A DNA stretch of 64,000 bases from Rhodoplanes sp. (lineage in GTDB: Bacteria > Pseudomonadota > Alphaproteobacteria > Rhizobiales > Xanthobacteraceae). Under the pieces are notes generated by a model. That model did not search any database. It was not told the origin of the DNA and saw only the letters and a list, made by a program, of their open reading frames with translations. This document shows, in pieces, positions 54,012-63,347 of this stretch. Positions within the stretch are counted from its first letter, which is position 1, and each line of letters opens with the position of its first letter. The position numbers were made by a program, and so were the translations under genes. The DNA lies in the NCBI RefSeq assembly GCF_013377085.1, contig NZ_JACAAX010000013.1:1-64000 (forward strand), given 5' to 3'.

Positions 54012-54074
54012 AAAATCGATATTCCTACGAAAGTCAATTTATTGATTGACTTTCGATCTTCTCGGTTTCACCGT
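54012..54074. promoter_or_regulatory. Candidate GntR operator/promoter, copy 1
   Basis: Contains the perfect palindrome gaaagtcaat-ttattg-attgactttc (54029-54054, 10-bp arms). The stretch from 54045 to 54074 matches 56800-56829 at 27 of 30 positions, and aaaatcgatat (54012-54022) recurs at 56766. It lies between the GntR start and the CocE-like gene, in an AT-rich island. The remaining bases up to 54321 contain no gene. Confidence 0.75.
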
Positions 54075-54321
54075 TTGGTGCCGTCCGACATGCGCCGCGG
54101 CCCCGCGGGCGCGGGACGGTGCCGCGCAGTCTACCTGAAAATCGCCGCCGTGACTCCCCGGCCGCGCAGCGGTCGGCCCTGCGCTCCACCGGAATGTCGT
54201 GACGTCGTTCGGCGCGACAGCATCAGACCCGGCGTGTCCCGCGCCGCCCCGACTTGGCGCGGGAACCACGCTCCCCGGGGTCGAGAGCCGCGGGGGCGTC
54301 CAACGACATGGAGATGTGGTG

Positions 54322-56085
54322 ATGAATGGCAAGGCGGAGATCCGGACCGCGGAGCGCAGCGAGGTTCGCGACGGCATGCGCATCGACTGGGACGTGCCGA
54401 TCGCGATGGACGACGGCCTGGTGCTGCGGGCCGACGTGTTTCGCCCGCTCGGCGAGGGGCGCTGGCCCGTGATCCTGACCTACGGGCCCTATGCCAAGGG
54501 CCTGTCGTTCCAGCAGGGCTATCCGGGCGCCTGGGACATCATGGTGGCGGAGCATCCAGACGTCGCCCACGGCTCCACCAACAAGTACCAGAACTGGGAG
54601 GTCCTCGACCCGGAGAAGTGGGTGCCGGAGGGCTACGCGGTGGTGCGCGTCGATTCGCGCGGCTGTGGCCGCTCGCCCGGCTTCGTCGATCACTTCTCGG
54701 CCCGCGAGACCCGCGACTACTACGCCTGCATCGAATGGGCCGGCGTGCAGCCGTGGTCGGACGGCAAGGTCGGCCTCGACGGCATCTCCTATTTCGGCAT
54801 GAACCAGTGGCAGGTGGCCTCGCTGAAGCCGCCGCATCTCGCCGCCATGTGCGTCTGGGAAGGCGCGGCCGACTGGTACCGCGACTCGACGCACCACGGC
54901 GGCATTCTCTCCACCTTCTGGGCCAACTGGTACGACGTCCAGGTCAAGAGCGTGCAGTACGGGCTGGGCGAGCGGGGCCCGCGCAGCGTCGTCACGGGCG
55001 AGCTCGTCTGCGGCGACGAGACGTTGTCCGACAGAGAGCTCGCCGCCAACCGCTGCGACTTCGGCGACGAGATCCTGAGCCATCCGCTCGACGACGCCTA
55101 TCACGCCGAGCGCTCGCCGCAGTGGGACAAGATCGAGGTGCCGCTGCTGTCCGCCGCCAACTGGGGCGGCCAGGGCCTGCATCCGCGCGGCAATTTCGAA
55201 GGCTTTCTGCGCGCCGCGTCGAAGAACAAGTGGCTGGAGGCGCACGGCATCGAGCACTGGACGCACTTTTATACGGACTACGGCGTCGACATCCAGAAGC
55301 GCTTTTTCGCGCACTTCCTGAAAGGCGAGAACAACGGTTGGGCCGCGCGTCCGAAGGTGCAGCTCCAGGTTCGTCACGCCGACAAGTTCGTCGAGCGCTT
55401 CGAAAACGAGTGGCCGATCGCCCGCACGCAATGGACCAAGGTCTACCTGCAGCCGAACCACACGCTGGCCGGCGCGCCGCCTGCCGAGAGCGACACGCTG
55501 ACCTTCGACGCCATGGGCGACGGGCTGACCTTCGTGTCGGAACCCTTCGCGGCCGAGACCGAGATCACGGGTCCGCTGGCGTCGAAGCTGTTCGTGTCGT
55601 CGAGCACCAGCGACGCCGACCTGTTCCTGGTGTTCCGGGTGTTCACCGGCGATCTGCGCGAGGTGGTGTTCACCGGCGCGATCGATCCGCACACGCCGAT
55701 CGGCCAGGGCTGGCTGCGGGCCTCGCACCGCAAGCTCGACCCGGTGCTGACGCAGCCGTACCGGCCCTATCACACCCATGACGAGCTGCAGCCGCTCGAG
55801 CCCGGCGTGCCGGTCGAGCTCGACGTCGAGATCATTCCGACCTCGATCGTGGTGCCGGCCGGCCATCGCATCGCGCTGTCGGTGCGCGGCAAGGACTACG
55901 AGTTCGCCGAGCATACCGGCCTCAAGCTGCCGCACTTCAAGAACGAGCTCCTGGGCTGCGGCCCGTTCCTGCACAACGATCCGCGCGACCGCCCGGCCAA
56001 GATCTTCGGCGGCCGCACCACGCTGCATTTCGGACCGGGCCAAGCGCCCTACCTGCTGGTGCCCGTGATTCCGTCTGCCACCTGA
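54322..56085 (+). CDS. CocE/NonD-family hydrolase (X-Pro dipeptidyl-peptidase fold)
   Basis: 587 residues. An alpha/beta-hydrolase core with nucleophile Ser156 in GISYFG (GxSxxG), N-terminal MDDGLVLRADVFRP typical of the family, and a C-terminal jelly-roll lid (about residues 400-575: LDVEIIPTSIVVPAGHRIAL). The family acts on esters or amides such as cocaine or acylated amino acids. The ATG at 54322 has GGAG upstream. It is the first of a two-gene unit with the cupin gene (102 bp gap) behind a candidate GntR-controlled promoter. Real substrate unknown. Confidence 0.9.
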   Translation: MNGKAEIRTAERSEVRDGMRIDWDVPIAMDDGLVLRADVFRPLGEGRWPVILTYGPYAKGLSFQQGYPGAWDIMVAEHPDVAHGSTNKYQNWEVLDPEKWVPEGYAVVRVDSRGCGRSPGFVDHFSARETRDYYACIEWAGVQPWSDGKVGLDGISYFGMNQWQVASLKPPHLAAMCVWEGAADWYRDSTHHGGILSTFWANWYDVQVKSVQYGLGERGPRSVVTGELVCGDETLSDRELAANRCDFGDEILSHPLDDAYHAERSPQWDKIEVPLLSAANWGGQGLHPRGNFEGFLRAASKNKWLEAHGIEHWTHFYTDYGVDIQKRFFAHFLKGENNGWAARPKVQLQVRHADKFVERFENEWPIARTQWTKVYLQPNHTLAGAPPAESDTLTFDAMGDGLTFVSEPFAAETEITGPLASKLFVSSSTSDADLFLVFRVFTGDLREVVFTGAIDPHTPIGQGWLRASHRKLDPVLTQPYRPYHTHDELQPLEPGVPVELDVEIIPTSIVVPAGHRIALSVRGKDYEFAEHTGLKLPHFKNELLGCGPFLHNDPRDRPAKIFGGRTTLHFGPGQAPYLLVPVIPSAT

Positions 56086-56187
56086 TCATCGCGGCGTCGT
56101 TCGACGCTCCCGGCGCGCCGGGAGCGTCGCGGCACAAGACGGCGCCGGTCGTCGTTCCGCAGACCAGATACCAGGGAGATCCCATCC

Positions 56188-56619
56188 ATGTCCGAACCCG
56201 CCTCCACCGGCTCCACGTCGGCGCCGAGCGCCGCCGCCTCGCGCACGCCGGGCGCCAAGCGCGCCGGCCCGGGCGAGCATCTGTTCGAGCTCGCCACCGT
56301 GAACCACATGCTCGGCGGGCCGGACTACTCGAGCGCGAACGGCTCCTGCGTCGAGGGCGACCGCATGATCGTCGCCCTGATGCGGATGCCGGTCGGCACC
56401 GGGGCGGAGCCGCACTCGCACCCCAACGAGCAGTGGATCTATCTGCTCGAAGGCGCCTGCCGGGCGACCATCGCCGGAAAGCAGCTCGAGGCGAAGGCCG
56501 GCTCGCTTCTCTACATCCCGGCCGACGCCGTCCACGCGATCAAGGTCACGTCGGACCACGACGTGGTCTTCTTCACGGTCAAGGACGCATCACACAACCT
56601 CTTCGGCATCAAGGCGTAA
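56188..56619 (+). CDS. Cupin-domain protein
   Basis: 143 residues. A disordered Ser/Ala/Pro N terminus (about 30) then a single conserved beta-barrel with metal motif 1 GTGAEPHSHPNEQWIYLLEG (about residues 70-89) and motif 2 AGSLLYIPADAVHAIKVTSD (about 104-123). Single-domain cupins act as dioxygenases, isomerases or sensors of small acids; it may process the product of the hydrolase just upstream. GGGAG ten bases before the ATG. Confidence 0.9.
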   Translation: MSEPASTGSTSAPSAAASRTPGAKRAGPGEHLFELATVNHMLGGPDYSSANGSCVEGDRMIVALMRMPVGTGAEPHSHPNEQWIYLLEGACRATIAGKQLEAKAGSLLYIPADAVHAIKVTSDHDVVFFTVKDASHNLFGIKA

Positions 56620-56624
56620 GGCCC

Positions 56625-56656
56625 CACGGCAGTGGCCGATGACGGACACTGCCGTG
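56625..56656 (+). terminator. Hairpin after the cupin gene
   Basis: Perfect 10-bp stem cacggcagtg / cactgccgtg with a 12-nt loop, beginning five bases after the cupin stop codon. No U-tract follows. It probably closes the hydrolase-cupin transcript before the separately controlled MFS gene. Confidence 0.55.
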
Positions 56657-56765
56657 ACCCATCGGTCCGGTTTGCCGCCGCGCGCTCCGCGCGGCCGGTG
56701 TATGTCCGCATGGGCCCGCCGGCCGGAGCCGACAGCCGCCGCGGTGGCGGCGCGGAGCAATCAAA

Positions 56766-56829
56766 AAAATCGATATAACCATGAATATTCAAGTTTGATA
56801 TTGACTCTCGATTTTCTGGGTTTCACCGT
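56766..56829. promoter_or_regulatory. Candidate GntR operator/promoter, copy 2, upstream of the MFS gene
   Basis: 56800-56829 equals 54045-54074 except at three positions; aaaatcgatat at 56766-56776 matches 54012-54022, and the spacing between the two parts differs by one base. The left palindrome arm is degenerate here (aatattcaa-gt-ttgatatt instead). Further downstream both copies continue with similar GTCCGA...ATGC words. The surrounding 56657-57308 gap holds no gene; the long leader of almost 500 bp before the MFS start is notable. Confidence 0.7.
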
Positions 56830-57308
56830 CGACCCACTGTCCGATGCTCGACGGCCGCGGTCCGCCCGGATGCGGCCGGCGCTTGCCGCTTCCGACCTTT
56901 GCGATGCACCCCCCGCAAAGCCGCGCTCGAACTCCCGATTTGAATCGGAGATCGTGATGCCACCGGTCCGACAGGTTTTTCGCCCGTTTCCGAGCCGCCG
57001 CCGCAGTGTGGCGGCGGGCAGTTTCGCACCGTCCCGCCCCGCCTGAAGGCGCTGCCGCGCGCGGCCGTCGCGTCGGTGACGCGAGGCCGCGGCGAACGCC
57101 CTCCATCCGGCACCCCCGCGGAACGACGACAGGATTGCCGCTCCCCACCGACGCCCCGGCGACACGGTCGCCGGGTGTCGTCCGCCTCTCTCCGCGGGTC
57201 ACGGCGCGCGTCCGTGATCCGCGTCTTCGCAGAAGCAACGACACGATTGTGACACCGCGGCCCGGGCCCGCAGATGCGGTCCGTGCCATGGGCAAATGGG
57301 GGAAGTCG

Positions 57309-58778
57309 ATGTCTATCTCGGACGAGACCAAGACGACACCCGTGGCACCGGGCGTCGCTGCGGGGTCAACCGACCTCAATCTCAGAATTGTCGGGCATGC
57401 GATCGATGCGTCGCCGGTGACGAAGCCCATGCTCGGGGTCATCGTCATCGCGGCGCTCGCCTCGCTGTTCGACGCCGCGGACGCCTATCTGCTCGGCTTC
57501 GCGATGCCGGGCATCGCCAAGGAGTTCGACCTGAAGCCCGAGACGCTGGGACTGATCGCCTCGTCCACGCTGCTCGGCATGTGCGTGGGGTCGTTCTTCT
57601 GGGGCTGGGTCGCCGACAAGTGGGGCCGCAAGATCGCCTTCACGGTGACGATCCTGATGTTCTCGATCTTCTCGGGTGCGTCGGGGCTCGCCTTCTCGGT
57701 CGGGACGCTGCTCGGCGCCCGCTTCCTCTGCGGCGTCGGCATCGGCGGCTCGATCCCGGTCGACGCGTCGATTCTGGCGGAGTTCGCGCCCGCCCGCATC
57801 CGCGGCTACTCCAACGGGGCGCTGCCGATCACTTGGCCGCTCGCCACCTTCATCTCCTCGTCGCTGGCCCTGATCGTGCTGCCGATCTGGGGCTGGCGCG
57901 GGCTGTTCCTGTGCGGCGTGGTGCCGGCCCTGCTGGTGTTCTGGGTTCGCCGCAACGTGCCCGAATCGCCGCGCTGGCTGGTCAATCGCGGCCGTCACCA
58001 GGAGGCCCGTGATGCGCTCCACTACCTGAACATCTCCGACGCGGCGATCGAGCGCTCGCGCGCCGCGGTGGTGAACGAGATGCCTCCGCCCGTGCTGCCG
58101 CCGGCTGTGTTCGGCGATCTGTTCACCCGCGAGATGCGGGTCCGGACGATCCACACCTGGATGCTGTGGATTCTGCCCCTGATGGCGTCCTGGGGCATGA
58201 ACCTGTGGATCCCGCAGCTCTTCGTGAAGCTGCACGGGCTTCCGGTCCAGCAGGCCGTCGCCAACATGCTGTACATCTCCTTCTTCTCGGTCGCCGGGCG
58301 CCTCACCGTGTACCTGCTGAGCGAGAAGGTCGGACGGAAGCCGTTCATCGTCATGGGCTTCACGGGCGCCGGCGTGCTGTTGCTCGGCCAGATCTGGACC
58401 ACGAGCGCGTCCGAGTTCTTCTGGGTTGCCGCCATCTACGTGTTCTTCATGGAGATGGGCCTGTGCGGCAGCACCATCTACCTGCCCGAGGTGTATCCGC
58501 TGCACGTCCGCGTGCTGGGCGCCTCCACGGCGATGGGGCTCGGTCGTATCGGCGGCGCCATCGGCGGCTACGCGATCGGCGCCTTCATGGGGGCCGGCCT
58601 GGTGACCGGCATGTGGATCTTCCTGGCCACCGGCTGCCTGATCGCCGGCATCGCGACCATCTGGCTCGGCATCGAGCCCAAGGGCCAGAACCTCGAGGAA
58701 CTCAACAAGGCGGGCGCCGAGGGCGCCGCGAAGCGGCTGCGCAGGGGCGAGGGCGCCCAGGAGCCTCTCGCGGCCTGA
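57309..58778 (+). CDS. MFS transporter, sugar/aromatic-acid:H+ symporter type
   Basis: 489 residues with 12 helices. The A-motif is present in the first half as GWVADKWGRKIAF (about residues 98-110) and as LSEKVGRKPF in the second half; PESPRWLVNRGRHQEA in the central loop is typical of the sugar transporter/AAHS group. The ATG at 57309 is preferred since GGGGGAAG precedes it; one at 57288 lacks a ribosome site. It is controlled by a copy of the element in front of the CocE-like gene, suggesting it imports the compound that hydrolase cleaves. Confidence 0.9.
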   Translation: MSISDETKTTPVAPGVAAGSTDLNLRIVGHAIDASPVTKPMLGVIVIAALASLFDAADAYLLGFAMPGIAKEFDLKPETLGLIASSTLLGMCVGSFFWGWVADKWGRKIAFTVTILMFSIFSGASGLAFSVGTLLGARFLCGVGIGGSIPVDASILAEFAPARIRGYSNGALPITWPLATFISSSLALIVLPIWGWRGLFLCGVVPALLVFWVRRNVPESPRWLVNRGRHQEARDALHYLNISDAAIERSRAAVVNEMPPPVLPPAVFGDLFTREMRVRTIHTWMLWILPLMASWGMNLWIPQLFVKLHGLPVQQAVANMLYISFFSVAGRLTVYLLSEKVGRKPFIVMGFTGAGVLLLGQIWTTSASEFFWVAAIYVFFMEMGLCGSTIYLPEVYPLHVRVLGASTAMGLGRIGGAIGGYAIGAFMGAGLVTGMWIFLATGCLIAGIATIWLGIEPKGQNLEELNKAGAEGAAKRLRRGEGAQEPLAA

Positions 58779-58808
58779 TCGGCTCGACAGGTTGAGGCGG
58801 ATCATGGA

Positions 58809-58836
58809 GCGGCGCGCGTCCGGCGATGCGCGCCGC
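58809..58836. terminator. Rho-independent-like terminator between convergent genes
   Basis: 9-bp stem gcggcgcgc / gcgcgccgc with a 10-nt loop, followed on the plus strand by ttccttt. It lies between the ends of the MFS gene and the DMT-transporter gene and is the best terminator signal I see in the window. Confidence 0.65.
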
Positions 58837-58859
58837 TTCCTTTGGACGGGTCGATCGGC

Positions 58860-59732
58860 TCACCCCCAGGCGAGCAGCGCGAGGGCGGCGAGCGCCACCG
58901 CGAGGCCGAGCCCCTTGCGGACCGTCAGCGGCTCGCCACCGATGACGATGCCGAGCACGGACGCCGGCACGAAGCCCATCTGGGCGATCGGCACCACGAC
59001 GCTCGCCGGACCCGAGCCGAGCGCGTGCACGAAGAACAGGAAGGCAGCGATCAGCACCACGGCCGCCGGCACCGCGTGCCGCCACAGGCCGGGCGGCCAG
59101 CGGAGTGACCTCTCCATGGTTGCCGTGAGCAGGGTCGCGAGGCTGGCGAACACCATGGCCTGCGCCGCCACCAGGGTCGACGGCGCTGCTCCAGCCGCGG
59201 TGCCGAGCTTGTGGCAGAAGTAGCCGATCCCGGCCAGCACGGTCGCGAGCAGCACCTCCAGCAACGAGCGGCGCGACGTCGGCGAGCGGCCAAAGGTCGC
59301 AGCACCGCTGGCGGTGCCGCCGGTCGTGCCGAGCAGCAGCCAGACGGCGATCAGCGCAAGCATTAATCCCGCTGCCTTTGCGGCCGTCAGCGGCTCGCCC
59401 AGCACCACCACGGCAAGGCCGACCGTGACGACGAAGCCGAGCCGGAAGATCGGTCCGTTGACGCTGACCGGGCCGCTCCGCAGGCTGCGGGCGAACAGCA
59501 GGAGGCCGAGAAACAGGAACAGGCCGGCGAGATTGCCCCAGGCCGCGCCGCCCGCCAGCGTCAGCGTCCCGGTCGCGGCGGCATAGAGGACCACGGACGG
59601 GCAGAACAGCCAGGCCTGCCCCATCAGGAAATGGTGGGCCGAAACGCCGTCGCGGGCGGCGCGCCGATAGATCCAGTCGCCGAGGCCGAAGAAGACCATG
59701 GCGACGAGGGCGTATTCTGTTCCGGCCGTCAT
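58860..59732 (-). CDS. EamA/DMT-superfamily transporter
   Basis: 290 residues with ten hydrophobic helices in two repeats; GEPLTAAKAAGLMLALIAVW (first repeat end) and GGEPLTVRKGLGLAVALAAL (second) are the paired EamA endings. The family exports metabolites such as amino acids. The start at 59732 (MTAGTEYALVAMVFF) begins directly at the first helix; an ATG at 59777 would add 15 residues. Convergent with the MFS gene; substrate unknown. Confidence 0.88.
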   Translation of the reverse strand: MTAGTEYALVAMVFFGLGDWIYRRAARDGVSAHHFLMGQAWLFCPSVVLYAAATGTLTLAGGAAWGNLAGLFLFLGLLLFARSLRSGPVSVNGPIFRLGFVVTVGLAVVVLGEPLTAAKAAGLMLALIAVWLLLGTTGGTASGAATFGRSPTSRRSLLEVLLATVLAGIGYFCHKLGTAAGAAPSTLVAAQAMVFASLATLLTATMERSLRWPPGLWRHAVPAAVVLIAAFLFFVHALGSGPASVVVPIAQMGFVPASVLGIVIGGEPLTVRKGLGLAVALAALALLAWG

Positions 59733-59994
59733 CGCGGGCGATCGCCCGGCTGGTTTATACACAAAGCATGTTTCCACCTCGCCGCGGCATGCGTCTCCGC
59801 CCGCCGACCTCCGGCCCCGATCTCTTCCCTTTGCATTTCCCTCGGCCCTGTCGGATGATCGCGACCCTGCGATTTGTCCTCTCCAATCTCACCGCGACAC
59901 GCGGTGCCGTCTTGAACGCACGAAGACGGCTCTCTAAAAGAGTCTCTGGGAGAAGAAGTTCCTGTCGAAATAACAACAGAAGGAACGAAACGCC

Positions 59995-61236
59995 ATGCCG
60001 AGAGTGAACCGCCGTGCCTTCATGGCCGGTACGGCCGCCGGAACCGCCGCTGCGGCTCTGGGAATGCCTGCCATCGCCCAAGCCGCCCCCTTCAAGATCG
60101 GGCTTCTGACCGTCAAGACCGGTCCGCTCGCGCAGGGCGGCATCCAGATGGAGCAGGGCATCGTCACCCTGCTCAAGCAGAAGAACAACACCTTCGCCGG
60201 CCGCAAGGTCGAGCTGATCTCGGCCGACACCGGCGGCAATCCGGCCGGCGCCAAGACCAAGGCGTCCGAGCTGATCGAGCGCGACAAGGTCGACGTGGTG
60301 CTCGGGCCGCTCGCCGCCTTCGAGATGCTCGCCATCAACGACTATATCCGCCAGCAGGGCACGCCCCTGATGAGCCTCGCCGGCGCCGAGGACATCACCC
60401 AGCGGCTCGCCAATCCGTGGGTGATGCGCGGATCGGCGAGCTCGGCCCAGTGCTGCCATGTGCTCGGGGACTACGCCGCCAAGGAGCTCAAGTACAAGCG
60501 CGCCGTCACCATCGCCGAGGACTTCGCCTTCGGCTACGAGCAGATGTCCGGCTTCCAGCGCGTCTTCGAGGACGACGGCGGCAAGGTGGTCAAGAAGCTG
60601 TGGCCGCCGCTGGTGACGCCGGACTACACCCCCTACATCGCCCAGATCGGCAACGTCGACTGCGTGGTCAACGGCTTCGCCGGCTCCAACCCGGTGAAGT
60701 TCATGCGCGCCTATGCCGATCTCGGCATGAAGCGTATCCCGCTGCTCGCCGGCTGGACCGCGATGGACGACGCGTTGCTCAAGAGCCTCGGCGACGAGGC
60801 GATCGGCGTGGTGTCGGCGGCATGGTACTCGGCCTCGCTCGACAGTCCGGTCAACAAGCAGTTCGTCGCCGACATGGCGAAGGACTACAACGTCATCCCG
60901 GGCGGCTACTCCGCCGGCATGTACGTGGCCGGTCAGGTCGTCGAGGCGGCGCTCGCCAAGACGGGCGGCAAGGCCGACGACAAGAAGGCGTTCAACGAGG
61001 CGCTGCGCGGTGTCTCGCTGTCCGACACGCCGCGCGGACCGGTGAAGTTCGACGCCTACGGCAACGTGGTCGGCGACATCCATATCCGGCGCTGCGAGCG
61101 CAAGGGCGGGGCGCTCGTCAACACGATCATCAAGACGTATTCCGACGTGAGCCAGTTCTGGACTTACGGCGACAAGGCCTTTCTCGCGAACCCGGTCTAC
61201 TCGCGCGATTATCCGCCGGCCAAAAACCTCGAATAA
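59995..61236 (+). CDS. Branched-chain-amino-acid-type ABC transporter substrate-binding protein, Tat leader
   Basis: 413 residues. Tat signal NRRAFMAGTAAG (residues 5-16) and cleavage after AQA; mature FKIGLLTVKTGPLAQGGIQM and SADTGGNPAGAKTKASELIE are LivJ-family features. This Liv-like group often binds aromatic acids, amides or short-chain compounds instead of amino acids. AGAAGGAA lies upstream of the ATG. It heads the liv-type transporter operon; a hairpin at 61254-61283 just after it would keep its level above that of the membrane components. Confidence 0.92.
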   Translation: MPRVNRRAFMAGTAAGTAAAALGMPAIAQAAPFKIGLLTVKTGPLAQGGIQMEQGIVTLLKQKNNTFAGRKVELISADTGGNPAGAKTKASELIERDKVDVVLGPLAAFEMLAINDYIRQQGTPLMSLAGAEDITQRLANPWVMRGSASSAQCCHVLGDYAAKELKYKRAVTIAEDFAFGYEQMSGFQRVFEDDGGKVVKKLWPPLVTPDYTPYIAQIGNVDCVVNGFAGSNPVKFMRAYADLGMKRIPLLAGWTAMDDALLKSLGDEAIGVVSAAWYSASLDSPVNKQFVADMAKDYNVIPGGYSAGMYVAGQVVEAALAKTGGKADDKKAFNEALRGVSLSDTPRGPVKFDAYGNVVGDIHIRRCERKGGALVNTIIKTYSDVSQFWTYGDKAFLANPVYSRDYPPAKNLE

Positions 61237-61253
61237 CGAGCCTCGGCGCGACG

Positions 61254-61283
61254 GACGCATCGCGGGCCCCCCCGCGGTGCGTC
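61254..61283 (+). terminator. Hairpin after the substrate-binding protein gene
   Basis: 13-bp stem with a single G:T pair (gacgcatcgcggg / cccgcggtgcgtc) and a short C-rich loop, 18 bases after the stop. There is no T-run; probably a partial terminator or mRNA-stabilising structure between the binding protein and permease genes. Confidence 0.55.
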
Positions 61284-61333
61284 CGGACGCCGGTCGGCGG
61301 CAAACGTCATAGTCGAAGCGGGCGCTCCGAACT

Positions 61334-61404
61334 CCGCTCATTCCCGCGCAAGCGGGCCGCCAGTGTCTCGACGTCCGGGTCCCTGCTTGTGCGGGGGTGA
61401 GCGG
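61334..61404. repeat. Dispersed palindromic repeat, family E
   Basis: Imperfect 71-bp palindrome, arms ccgctcattcccgcgcaagc and gcttgtgcgggggtgagcgg, with a loop containing tgtctcgacgtccgggtc. It resembles the 'tcattcccgcgcaagcggg' repeats common in rhizobial intergenic DNA and is distinct from the other families here. It sits between the binding-protein and LivH genes. Confidence 0.7.
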
Positions 61405-61482
61405 ACCGCGATACGCCTGTGGCGATCCCCGCACGTCCGCAGTGAAGGCGACAATGGCAAGCCAGAATTGTCGGAGCCCGTC

Positions 61483-62343
61483 ATGAGTCTCTGGTTGACC
61501 CTCGCCGTGAACAGCTTCGCCCTCGGTGGGCTGCTGTTCCTGCTGTCGGCGGGATTCTCGCTGATCTTCGGGCTGATGCGCATCCCCAACCTGATGCATG
61601 GCTCGTTCTTCATGCTCGGCGCCTATTTCGGCGTGACGTTGCTGAGCCAGGGTGTCAATTTCTGGCTGGCTGCCCTGGGGAGCGGCCTGCTGACCGCCCT
61701 GCTCGGCGGCCTGATCGAGCGTTTCCTGCTGCGCCGGCTCGAGGGCCAGGTGCTGCCGCAGGTTCTGCTGACGCTCGGCTTCGCCTTCATCATCGGCGAC
61801 GTCTGCCTGATGATCTGGACGGGCGATCCCTGGCAGCCGCCGACGCCGGCGCATCTGCAGGGCGCCGTGCAGGTCGCCGGCCTGTTCTTTCCGATCTACC
61901 GGCTGGTGATCCTCGCCGTCGCCGTGGTGATCGCCGTCGCGTTGTGGATCCTGGTCGACTGGACGCGCCTCGGCGCCATGATCCGGGCCGGCGTCGACGA
62001 CCCGCCGATCGCCCGCGTGGTCGGCATCCGGGTGTCGCAGCTCTTCACCCTGGTCTTCTCGCTCGGCGCGGCGCTCGCCGCCTTCGCGGGCGTGATGGGC
62101 GCGCCCTATCTCTCGGTCTATCCGGGCCTCGACTTCGAGATGCTGCCGCTCGCCCTCATCGTCGTCATTCTCGGCGGCACCGGCAGCCTGCTCGGCGCGC
62201 TGGTCGGCAGCTTCATCATCGGGTTCCTGTACAATTTCGGTCAGGCGATGTTCCCCGACCTCGCCTATGTCATCCTGTTCCTGCCGATGCTGCTGGTGCT
62301 CGTGCTGCGGCCGCAGGGCCTGTTCGGCAAGGTCGTCGCATGA
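61483..62343 (+). CDS. LivH-type ABC transporter permease
   Basis: 286 residues with eight or nine helices. N-terminal SAGFSLIFGLMRIPNLMHGS is the usual LivH segment, and LGGTGSLLGALVGSFIIGFL the conserved C-terminal one. The ATG at 61483 has GGAG six bases upstream; the open extension upstream overlaps the family E repeat. Its stop overlaps the livM-like start by four bases. Confidence 0.92.
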   Translation: MSLWLTLAVNSFALGGLLFLLSAGFSLIFGLMRIPNLMHGSFFMLGAYFGVTLLSQGVNFWLAALGSGLLTALLGGLIERFLLRRLEGQVLPQVLLTLGFAFIIGDVCLMIWTGDPWQPPTPAHLQGAVQVAGLFFPIYRLVILAVAVVIAVALWILVDWTRLGAMIRAGVDDPPIARVVGIRVSQLFTLVFSLGAALAAFAGVMGAPYLSVYPGLDFEMLPLALIVVILGGTGSLLGALVGSFIIGFLYNFGQAMFPDLAYVILFLPMLLVLVLRPQGLFGKVVA

Positions 62344-63343
62344 GTGCGGTCGCCCGCCTGATCACGCCGCGCGCCGCCGCCATCGTGGTCGCGCTGCTGC
62401 TGCTGCTCACGCTGCCGGCCTGGGTCGGCAACCCCTACTACATCAACATCGCCAGCCAGATCCTGTTCTTCGCGGTGTTCGCGCTGGCCCTCAACGTGCT
62501 GGTCGGCTATGGCGGCCTGGTATCGCTCGGCCATGCCGGGCTGTTCGCCATGGCCGGCTACACGGCGGCGCTGCTGCTCGCCCGCGGCCACGGGCATCTC
62601 GTCGCCGACACGGCGGCGCTCGCCGTCACCGTCGTCACGGCCGCGGTCTATGCGCTGCTGTCGCTGCGCTCCACCGGCATCGGCTTCCTGATGATCACGC
62701 TGGCGATCGGCCAGATTCTCTGGGGCATCGCCTATCGCTGGGCGAGCCTCACCAACGGCGACAACGGCGTCAACGTCGCCTCGCGGCCGTCCCCGTTCGG
62801 CTTCTCGCTCGCCGGTGCCGACGGCTTCTACTATCTCTGCCTGGTCGTCTTCCTGGTCTGCGTCGCCACCATGGCCGTGGTGGTGCGCTCGCCCTTCGGG
62901 GCGAGCCTGCGCGGCACTCGCGACCAGGAGCGCCGGATGAGCGCGCTCGGCTACAATGTGTGGCTGATCCGTTTCTACGCATTCCTGCTGTCGGGCTTCT
63001 GGTCGGGTGTCGCCGGGCTCCTCTTCCTCTACTACAACCAGTTCATCAGCCCGCAGATCGTCGCGCTCACCACATCGGCCGAGACGCTGCTGATGGTGAT
63101 CTCGGGCGGCACCGCGACGCTGCTCGGCCCGATCGTCGGCGCCGCCATCGTGGTCATCATGAAGAACGTGGTCAGCGCCTATATCGTGCGCTGGAACATG
63201 GTGCTCGGCATCATCTTCATCCTGATCATCAGCTTCATGCCGGAGGGGCTGGTGCCCGGCTCGGCACGGCTGTGGGCCTGGCTGCGGCACCGCTGGGGGG
63301 CAGGCAAGGCGCAGCCCGCCGCCAAAACCGGGGAGGACGGGGC

Positions 63344-63347
<4 letters not shown>
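62340..63347 (+). CDS. LivM-type ABC transporter permease
   Basis: 335 residues, about nine helices. VLVGYGGLVSLGHAGLFAMA (about residues 53-72), STGIGFLMITLAIGQILWG and the LivM loop RGTRDQERRMSALGYNVW are diagnostic. It pairs with the LivH-type protein to form the pore. Start and stop each overlap the neighbouring gene by a few bases. Confidence 0.93.

Noticed and set aside
56657-57308. Small genes in the long leader of the MFS gene
   Set aside because: Open frames here are Arg/Pro-rich, overlap the duplicated control element or lack ribosome sites; none resembles a protein.
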